A stretch of DNA of 64,000 nt, taken from contig OW051493.1 of NCBI GenBank assembly GCA_932521035.1, positions 1,426,001 through 1,490,000 of the forward strand. The letters are read 5' to 3'. The translations under genes and the position numbers were made by a program. This document shows positions 51,465 through 59,784 of this stretch, piece by piece. This stretch comes from Oscheius dolichura. Lineage: Eukaryota; Nematoda; Chromadorea; Rhabditida; Rhabditidae. Every line of letters starts with the position of its first letter. The first letter of the stretch is position 1. Under the pieces are notes generated by a model. That model searched no databases. It was not told the DNA's origin and saw nothing but the letters and a program-made list of their open reading frames with translations.

Positions 51465-54326
51465 TCAGCCCTGCTCTGCTAAGGAACCTTTTCGCAAAAT
51501 GAAACTATGCCTGTTGACAATGTTCTTGAGAAGAAGCTTTTTATACTTATAAAGCTTTATTTTAACTAAAATCTTATTATCACAGTCCTTGTACTCGTAA
51601 AAAACTTGGTAGGAGTAGTTGGAATACGCAATAATTCATAATATCACTTACCCTTTAGTCGATATGAGGCTTCAACTTGCGAGAGAAACATCGCGTTTTC
51701 ATAATCTGAGAAAAGAAGAAAAGATAATAAAAAGACCGCTCTTTTGTTTACCGTTGCAATCAGCATACTCTGTGCCGAGAATACCGCTAGTAACCACAAA
51801 ATCACCCAGAAGCCTTCGGAGAAATTCACGGCGCCCTTCTCCGGTATGTTGTCTTGTCAAAACGTAGTCAATTTGAGATGAATAGGCTAAAAAACAGGTT
51901 AGACAAAAAACTATTCAGAAAAACTTACTTTCCCTTTCAAAACACCCACTAAGACTAAGGAACTGGTTTACAATCATAGCTACCACTTCACGGAGCTTTA
52001 ATTGATCATCTTTTAAGTGTCTACTGTAAATAGAAATTACGACGAATGCTTTTTAGAATTTGTTGAACCCGGATGATAAAGACAAAATAAACCAAAATCC
52101 AATTCAAATTAACTGTAGACAGTCAACGTCTTTGCATTTTCCAGTCATTTCAAACGGACAAATCATTCGTTCAATTTCTAGAGCGCATGGCAGCTCCAGA
52201 CCAGCGTGTGGATATAGACGCAGAGGAATACCAAATCTAAAAAATAATGGCAACAAGATGTTAGAATGAAAAGAATAAACCTTTTATATTTTTGTAATTT
52301 TCTGTTTATTGGCTCTGGGGTTTTCTCCAGATCTCCTAAACTTGGCGATCGTACACGTAGAGGTGTCCTCGGCTCAAACGCTGTACTTTTCTCTTGAACA
52401 GGAGTATGCAGACCAGGTGATAGCGGAGGAGCCTCTCGAGGCTTTGTAACCACAACAATAGACGGCACTTCCTCAGCAGGTCCCTAAAAAGAATATTTAT
52501 CATATTGGTATTTTTAACCTCAACGGTCTGATTGGCAGAGTTAAGAGCGCTCTTCTGTTGGCTTCCATTTCCATTTTTCCCTTGTTGCTTTTGGAGAAGT
52601 ATTTGTCTAAGGTTTATTTCATTCTCCTAAAAACAGTAAATGCCCATAGAACGTAAGAAAGTACCTCTTCAGCTGTATAATTTGGAGTCAGGCTAAGATC
52701 CATATCTTGAACGCCTTTTTGTGGACTAACACGGGGAGGTTGTTGTTTAACTGGAAGCGTAACTTCTGGACTGCTTTGAATAGAAGATGTGTGAGCCAAT
52801 GCTACTATAGCATTCAACTGCTTTTCGTGCTCTTCAATGCTGCGACGAAACTGTGTGGCATCTCTGAAATAAAAATAAGTAAAGCTGTATCAAAAATGAT
52901 ATTTACTTATCACTGGCCATGTGCAATATTCCTTCTCCTTTCGTACTGATCTACAAGTGGACGCAATTCATCCCTCTCTTTAGTCTTCTCCCAATATTTA
53001 GTCTGTTGTTCAGCAAGTTTCATGTAAGTTTCCTGTAGCTGTTTCATCATTTTCGTCTTCTTCGCGTCCAGCCTATGCAGCTCATCCATTATACTTACAA
53101 TATCCTGATCACATTCTTGAAGTTTTTTCTTATTTTCTCTGAAAAACTTCCAATGTGTCGAATTGAAAATATGCTCACTTATGTTGTTTTTCATCAAGTT
53201 CTTCTGTCACTTCTGATTCTTCTGTATTATTTGTTTTTCCCTTTTTGGTATTCAATTGTTCCATAAGAATATTGCGAAGAATGGATTCGTCTTCCACTGA
53301 TGGTCTAGGGCGACTAGGCGAAACCGGGGTCGTCGTATGGTTATCCGAATCGACATCCATATTGACCAGATCGTGATTATCGTGTAACTCATTCTAAAAC
53401 CACTGATATTACAGGATAAAATATAATACCTGTGAGACCGGTGCAGGAAACGACTGACTAGGAAGATCACCACCAAAAATTAGTTTTTGATGTTCAATAT
53501 CATTACGACGACTTCGAGGTCTGAAATATATTCCATAGACACATAAAGAATGCACAACAGATTTAAAAACAAGCTTTTCTAATATTGCACCTATGATGTG
53601 GATTCAATGGAGTTGGATTTTCTACAATACTTGAGGCAGAAATAGAAGGTGTCGAAACTAACAAATTGCCGTGATGGTTGTATATTTTATAAATGCTAAC
53701 CTTCATCGTAAATCCGATCATCACGATCTTTCGGCCGTCTTCGATCTCTCGAATTTGATCGGTACACCTTTTGTTTCTTCTTCCTTGGCTCTGCAGATCT
53801 GTCTCTTGTACGACGATTTCTATCGTTTCTGTGACTCCAACTATCTCGTGTATTTCGACGGCTACTTGGTGATAATGGGGCGGCGTCGATAACTTTCTGT
53901 AGCAAAAATATTGTGAACAACTACTGGAATCTTATAAGGAAGTGCTACAAAATGTCTGGATAGAAACATATAAATAAAACACACCAGTTCCAGCTTGTTG
54001 TCGATCTGCATTCGACAAGCGTGTTTTCATTGATGTGTTATTTTTCTCTGCACGATGAGTTTCTCTAACTTCGCCTTCCTCCAATCCGTTGCTTTTCATA
54101 GATACTAAAGCTGCCACGCGTAGAGTTTCCAATTCATCCTAAAAATAAAACAGTAAATAGGATACAATGAAGAGCGTACAATATTATTAGAGCTACTTGT
54201 TGGCTCAATCCGTGGTTGTTCTAAAACATCTGGATCAAGCATATTTCTAATGAAAATTGGTGGAGGAAGTATCCCAGAATAAGCATCACTCGTCAAGTCT
54301 ATATTTGAATTTGCCTCAGTTACCAT
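51465..54326 (-). CDS. ZFC3H1-like nuclear RNA-decay adaptor, 15 exons, 702 aa
   Basis: Minus-strand exons 54326-54180, 54138-53985, 53892-53701, 53657-53591, 53520-53430, 53393-53179, 53138-52914, 52863-52665, 52626-52519, 52483-52281, 52236-52114, 52023-51929, 51886-51752, 51705-51652 and 51565-51465 keep one frame (2,109 nt). Order: DELETLRVAALVSMKS (an LRxAAL motif), an Arg/Ser-rich stretch (RRNTRDSWSHRNDRNRRTRD), a coiled coil (about residues 240-320, DELHRLDAKKTKMMKQLQET), then CPFEMTGKCKDVDCLHRH, spacing C-x7-C-x4-C-x3-H, the putative zinc finger of ZFC3H1. In mammals ZFC3H1 with MTR4 forms the PAXT link that sends polyadenylated nuclear RNA to the exosome; that role here is inference. 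It is much shorter than vertebrate ZFC3H1 (about 2,000 aa) and lacks its TPR-like C-terminal half. Exon 1 lies in inverted arm D'; an upstream exon (MFGDESAVPTLSFSSETEID) may also belong. Confidence 0.75.
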
Positions 54327-55114
54327 TTAGCGCTGAAAAAAGGAGATAGATAACATCTTTGCATAAATTACTTGTGCTTCTTGAATAATTCTGTCAATTT
54401 CGGTTTCTGATGAAAATGATAATGTTGGCACGGCGCTCTCATCTCCAAACATGCTGAACGTTTTTCTAAACAAATACATCATTGAAATATTGAAAAAAAT
54501 TAGATTTTTAATTACTAAAAACAAACCTTGAACCTTCTTCGGCTGTGTGCACCTTTCCATTGTCGCCTGGTTCATCTGATAGCTCTCCATCTTCACGGTG
54601 AGCAATTCGAGTAAGTGAGATTATCTAAGTACACGAATGTATAATCTAATGAGGAAAACCATAACACAAAACAGAGTTGCAGCAAATGTTAACTTTCGTT
54701 AATGATGAAGCGACTCGAAATACTAAATCTATAGTAGTATTATATTACTCACTTGCCTTTTTAGGCTATTTTCTTTTACAAATCCTATCATCAAAAAATG
54801 TAGAGTAAACAAAATTGATAAAATAACGGCAAGCGATAACGAGGCACAAACGAATTCCTGGAAATAAGATACCTGACCTACTAAGAAAATTCATACCTGC
54901 TTCTCGTCAAATTCCATTTCTTTCTCCTTCGGCATTCCTCAAATTGTTTGGCCTGCATCAGCATCGTTTGACGATATTCCGGTGGTATTTTCTGCATCAA
55001 ATCGTAACTCTGCTTTTCCACTAGCATGTCCTTCTCATCAAATGCCGCGCCAACATGGCTTCATTTCAAGCATCAGTCTGAATAAGTATAAAGATGAACA
55101 CACGAAGCTCACTA

Positions 55115-55668
55115 ACCAGTTCAGGGCTGAAATCAAACGTTCGTATTCTTTCCATACTTTCTGTCACTTCTTCAAGGAAAACTGAGTTAGGGTCGACTTC
55201 TCCACCGGCATCTTCTTCTGACTCAGACTCCGCCATACTCTATAAACAAAGTACAACCAATCAAATGCGAGCTCTTACGGGTATTGCTCCGTCATCATAT
55301 TCAAAGTAGTGGTCTTTTGGTACAGAGCAACGACCAGCGTATTTTCAAAAAGATTTACTTGTATTAATCTTCCATTGATATAGTCCGTTATTCTCTTCGG
55401 CTTGTACCGTGTCGTCATCTTCTTCCGGCTTTATTTTGCAAAGAGCTGAATTTGTTGGGAACTCCATTCCTGCCGGATACGATACCTACAAATATAAATA
55501 AAAGTCAAGTTAAAAAACCTATTCCATTGCCAATAATAGCCTGCTCTGCCAAGATAGTATTATCAGGTATCGTTACATCTGATCCTAAGACAACGTTTGT
55601 TAGGCGGCAATTCTTTCCAATTACACAGCGATCACCAAAGAGACAATTTCTAAGTTCACTACCATAGC
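55115..55668 (-). pseudogene. eIF2B-epsilon fragment (copy in right arm)
   Basis: Inverted copy of 45687-46240, with the same hexapeptide repeats, acidic linker and missing N- and C-terminal domains. Confidence 0.75.
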
Positions 55669-56083
55669 CTAAAGAACAGCGATAAAAATTAAAATTAAAT
55701 AACTAAACTAATATTAACCAGTAAATGAATAAGCTACTTACAAATTTGGAGGTTTACCAATGTTCTTCGCCGTGAGTGCAGTAAATATGAAGGTATTATT
55801 ATCAAGTTCCACATTAATACGATTATCAATGATGGCATCGTATTTGGAACCAAAGGATAAAACCAATGCTCCATCATCCATCTGAGCCAAAAGAAGTGTT
55901 TCGTAATCACTGAGAAAATATATGAAGGTAGTAGATAATAATACTTTATGCACAACGCAGCATCATTCGGGCCCAAGACAGCCACATGTATATTTTGTAG
56001 AAGAATTTCCTCGTTTACCAGTATTTCTCTAAAACATTCGAAGATCACTGCATACATTTTGCTCGACTAACCATACAACATTA

Positions 56084-56422
56084 TCAGCATGCAAAGTTAG
56101 AATTGTGACTGTAATTCCAGGAAACAGCTTAGAAACACCTGTGCCATCCGTAGCCATATGGGTGAAGCCTCCAATAGAAAGTACGCCATGTGGATAACTT
56201 CTATAAGTAAAAAAGTACATAAATATTGCAAGAATTACCCAATGGTATAATTTTTCTCTGGCTATACGTCAGCTGTTTTTATGAGACGTATTGGGAAATA
56301 ATCAGCAAATAGTGTCCAAAGAGCAGAACTTCTATACCATTGCTAAACAAATCAATTAGAAGCAAATCAATAGAAATAATATACCCATCCTCCGAAAGAA
56401 TCATGACGTGGAGCCGTTCTAT
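56084..56422 (-). pseudogene. DGAT2-like acyltransferase fragment (copy in right arm)
   Basis: Inverted copy of 44933-45271 with the identical in-frame TAG and YPHG motif. The shared stop shows the fragment was already dead when the arms were duplicated. Confidence 0.75.
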
Positions 56423-56462
56423 TGTACACTGTCCAAGCAAGATAGGAATCAATCAATGGTCA

Positions 56463-56739
56463 GATAGCTCTTCACCTTCACGGTGTGCAATTCGAGTAAG
56501 TGAGATTATCTAAGTACACGAATGTATAATCTAATGAGGAAAACCATAACACAAAACAGAGTTGCAGCAAATGTTAACTTTCGTTAATGATGAAGCGACT
56601 CGAAATACTAAATCTATAGTAGTATTATATTACTCATTTGCCTTTTTAGGCTACTTTCTTTTACAAATCCTATCATCAAAAAATGTAGAGTAAACAAAAT
56701 TGATAAAATAACGGCAAGCGATAACGAGGCACAAACGAA
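56463..56739 (-). repeat. Extra 277-bp copy of part of arm D'
   Basis: Same orientation and same length as 54578-54854, starting at GATAGCTC exactly where arm D' ends and stopping at CACAAACGAA. A handful of differences are visible (CATTTGCC for CACTTGCC, CTACTTTC for CTATTTTC), so it is older than the arm-to-arm duplication. Confidence 0.9.
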
Positions 56740-57002
56740 AAGAAGGCGTGCTGCCTGGAGAGCGCGCCTATCGTCATGTTTATAACTTTATTGGATCGTG
56801 AGATTTGGAGATCGCCGAAATTCTGTCAGTGAAATAAAGAGTTCAATAAGAAGAGCAATAATATGTAACTCAAAGAATTTGACCCTGTATAGAAATGAAA
56901 ACTCCAACTGAGCTAAAAACTAATCGTTCATATGAAAAGTTTTCTTTAAATTTATTGCATGGAAAATTAAAAACATAAAACAAGATATCACAAGTAAGTC
57001 TT

Positions 57003-57041
57003 GAGAGCGCCGTGCCAACATTATCATTTTCATCATAAACC
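57003..57041 (+). repeat. 39-bp patch identical to part of arm D
   Basis: Matches 46914-46952 in the same orientation with one difference (CATCATAAACC for CATCAGAAACC). It abuts the stop codon of the minus-strand gene at 57042. Confidence 0.85.
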
Positions 57042-58800
57042 TTACTTGTTAGAAATTGTAGCGATCTAGAAAAGGTCAGATAAAAATTATAAGGACCTAC
57101 AAGACTTTTCGGTGCTCCTGCTTGAGCTCTTTCCTGAAATTTGTCCACATTTTGATACTTTCGGATCATGTTTATCATTGCCAAGAAGTTCTTAGCTTCT
57201 TTATCATCTCCCATCACTGTTTTCATCTTCTTTGCAAAGATTGCACAGTCCTTAACGTAAATGGTTCCATTAAATTCCATCTGACTAAATCTAAATAATC
57301 ATGTTGAGAGATTTAATAGAGTTCTCACGTACTCTTTGGTAACTAAGTCAATCCAAAAGTCAACATCATTTTCATGAGCAGAATCGACGACTTTCTAAAA
57401 TTGGACCGCTATATATATTTCAATAGGACTAACAATTTTTTTTGCAACCGTTTCCAATGTCTTCAGTTCTTCCTCGAAAATTTTCCGTTTTTGCTCCGCA
57501 ATTTCCTTTTTTTCAATATTTTTTCTAGCAGTTCCAGAAGAATGCTGCAATCCACTCCTTCTTCTACATCCTTGCAAATCTAAAATTAGCGTATCTTCAA
57601 CTACAAATAATAAAAAGCAAAATAATAAAGACAAAACAGCAAGAGAACGCAATACAACAAGCAATATAAATAAAATAATCGCGAAATTTGCAACCAACGC
57701 GATATGCTAATTAGGCCAATTTTACTCATTTTCTTTCTACTGCCGATAGATCCCTTCCCTTTTAAGCCGTATCTGATACAATTGACAAAAATAAATAAAA
57801 CAGCGATGGTAACTGCTTATCATCGTCATATTCAAAATAATGGCTTCCTCGTAATCTGAATGGGTTTTTATTTCTTTTTCTATTTCCTCGTTGTCAGAAT
57901 GGGTAGATTAACTTCCACAACAAACTCGTATTCTTTATCGACGAATCAATGGCAGAAATCGGATCAAAATCAGATCATAGTAAAATAAAATAGTACAAAG
58001 AAACGAAATGGTATATCTCAGAAAAACAACAACAATAAGACTACTTTTTTCTCTTCTCTTCCAATTTACGTGTAGCGATGTTATTTGCACAAGCCGTCGC
58101 GCACTAAAAATCATTCCAAACAAAATAAAAGGTTGAATAAAAACGTACAAGTTTTTTGATCCGCTCTCCAAAATTTCTGACGAGCTGGACTTGAACAAGC
58201 CTTGAATTGCTGGAAAGACATCAGGAATTTCAGTTCATCAACCACAATGGCTCGAATATCTGCTGCCGTTACAATCATTAATCGGGGATTACGATGATAA
58301 AGACTGAATAATTATTATACTATACGCTCCCTTTATATATACCTCAAAGAGATCGAATTGAATATAATATCTTGAAATTCAATAGGATTAGAGCATATAT
58401 TTGAAGTTAACCGACTATTCTAAAATAAAACAATTCTAAAACAATTCAAAAGATTACTAATTCAGCATAGACTGCATGAGGAACAATTCGATCAAGCTCT
58501 TCACCAAAATTTTCTTCCGAAATACGTCTCTTTCTATTAGCTAGAAAAGGTCCAATCTTTGTTTTGTTGTCAGAATCGTGATCACCAGCGAAGAGAACGT
58601 CTTCTTGAAGCGGAATTCCAACTCCCCGAGTAGATCCAGAACCTCCAGCAGTCCAAAAACAACAAAGTTTTCAATTGTAACGATGAAAAAGGTTGGAAAT
58701 CTCGTAGATACGAACCACCGGCACAATCTTTGCTTTGTTGTCCGTGGTATGATCATCAGCGGAAGAATCTTGTTGTTGCTATGGAAGCATCTGTAAATGA
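57042..58800 (-). CDS. Unrecognised nematode gene, paralogue of the one at 43.5-44.5 kb; 5' part uncertain
   Basis: The last four minus-strand exons are well supported and in phase: 57579-57434 (coiled coil: EKKEIAEQKRKIFEEELKTL), 57394-57329 (KVVDSAHENDVDFWIDLVTK), 57280-57101 (MEFNGTIYVKDCAIFAKKMK, EAKNFLAMINMIRKYQNVDK) and 57065-57042 (IATISNK-stop), separated by introns of 35-48 bp. Upstream pieces at 58190-58090 (VQVQLVRNFGERIKKL, CATACANNIATRKLEEKRKK) and 58650-58450 (GDHDSDNKTKIGPFLANRKR, RISEENFGEELDRIVPHAVY) look coding but their joins are not settled. Two related segments, SADDHTTDNKAKI and AGDHDSDNKTKI, suggest an internal duplication. The shared intron positions with the 44 kb paralogue define a family I cannot name. 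Function is unknown. Confidence 0.5.
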
Positions 58801-58976
58801 TAAGAATATTAATAAAAGAGTAGGATGAAAGCACAAGTAACAAGCATCGAAAACAAATGAGCCATGCCGGAATATAATTGAATTTTTACATTCTAAAAGC
58901 TCGTCTGCTCTCTTGTCAGGTGCTACAACGCCCTGCCAATCAAACTTGTTGGTTTTTAACGCAATTATTTTGATCT

Positions 58977-59140
58977 TGCAAAACAGAGAGAAGGTATATT
59001 TAAAGATAACAAAGTACATCTAGCGGTGAAATCAAATGACAAAGAGGAGAACAAGGCCAAACCAAGTACAGGAAAAAAAATGGTATGACGGCGGCGTGGA
59101 TCGAACCTAGGCTTGATTGTGGAGGCGCAATCCCGGCAAC
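58977..59140 (-). mobile_element. tRNA-derived element C' (partner 42895-43105)
   Basis: On the minus strand GGTTCGATCCACGC is a perfect B box, followed by the body CATACCATTTTTTTTCCTGT and TGATTTCACCGCTAGAT shared with the copy at 43 kb. It directly adjoins arm A'. Confidence 0.75.
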
Positions 59141-59160
59141 TTTTTGTTAAGCTGCCGGAG

Positions 59161-59592
59161 CGCCGCGCGCCCGCACCCGTAAAATCTCGGCAGCTGGCGG
59201 CACCGACTTCCAGGCGCCCGCTTTTGGGCCAGCAAATTACTTGCTCAACCTCTTGAGGTTTGTAAGCTTTCTGACCCATCGAAAGATGTGGTCAGATAAA
59301 TTTTGCAAAGCTTTCCCACTTGGGAAGGCAATAAATTGAAAACAACTGAAACCGATTCAAAAATAGGTAGATGCGTCGGTGTCAACTTCTTGACTTCTTC
59401 TTGTCAACAAAAAGGATCGGATAACTTGATCAGAAACTCGGAAAAGGAACTCATTTCATAGCTTCTTCTCTTCTGATTCAAAAATTGTTGAAAAATAAGA
59501 GCGACATTGGAGGAAATGTATTCAATGTCTTCGGTATCCAAGCAATCTATGCGTTTTGCTAACCGCTTACCAACTGCTGCTGTAGTAATAAG
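59161..59592 (-). repeat. Inverted repeat arm A' (partner 40478-40909)
   Basis: Starts with CGCCGCGCGCCCGCACCCGT (the recurring motif, reversed) and runs to GTAGTAATAAG. On the minus strand it carries the same open tail KRLAKRIDCLDTEDIEYISS to SDPFC-stop as arm A. Confidence 0.9.
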
Positions 59593-59784
59593 GATAATAA
59601 TTAAAATGTCTCGTCTAAAAAATAAAAGTGAAAGATAAAAGAAAGCAAATCGAACAGTAAGCATCTTAGAACAAGCGAAACTTTGCTTTGTTTCATTCTA
59701 ATCAATTGACGTGACCGCTTTCTCAACACTTCTTGCCCACATTAATTTTAAATTCAGTCATCCCCTCTATAGGCCCATTCCTCT

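Larger units (their letters stand above)
54158..56463 (-). repeat. Right arm D' of the 2,306-bp inverted repeat
   Basis: Exact inverted counterpart of 44892-47197. It carries the same mosaic in reverse: DGAT2-like fragment, unknown fragment, eIF2B-epsilon fragment, unknown fragment, and the first exon (54180-54326) of the ZFC3H1-like gene, which here continues into its own intron 1 and the remaining exons. The inner boundary falls inside that intron, between TATCCTA and TTTACTG read on the minus strand. Confidence 0.95.

Noticed and set aside
44892-56463. Reading the inverted arms as transposon long terminal inverted repeats with the spacer as cargo
   Set aside because: The arms consist of host gene fragments, their ends carry no matching terminal motif or target-site duplication, and the spacer holds ordinary host genes running across the inner boundary.
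44480-57101. Similarity to the Sin3 paired amphipathic helix (VGPFNFYE / VGPYNFYL) in the paired unnamed genes
   Set aside because: The key motif lies inside 35-42-bp introns (GTAGGT...TTTCTAG or TTTTTAG) in both copies; once spliced the resemblance disappears.
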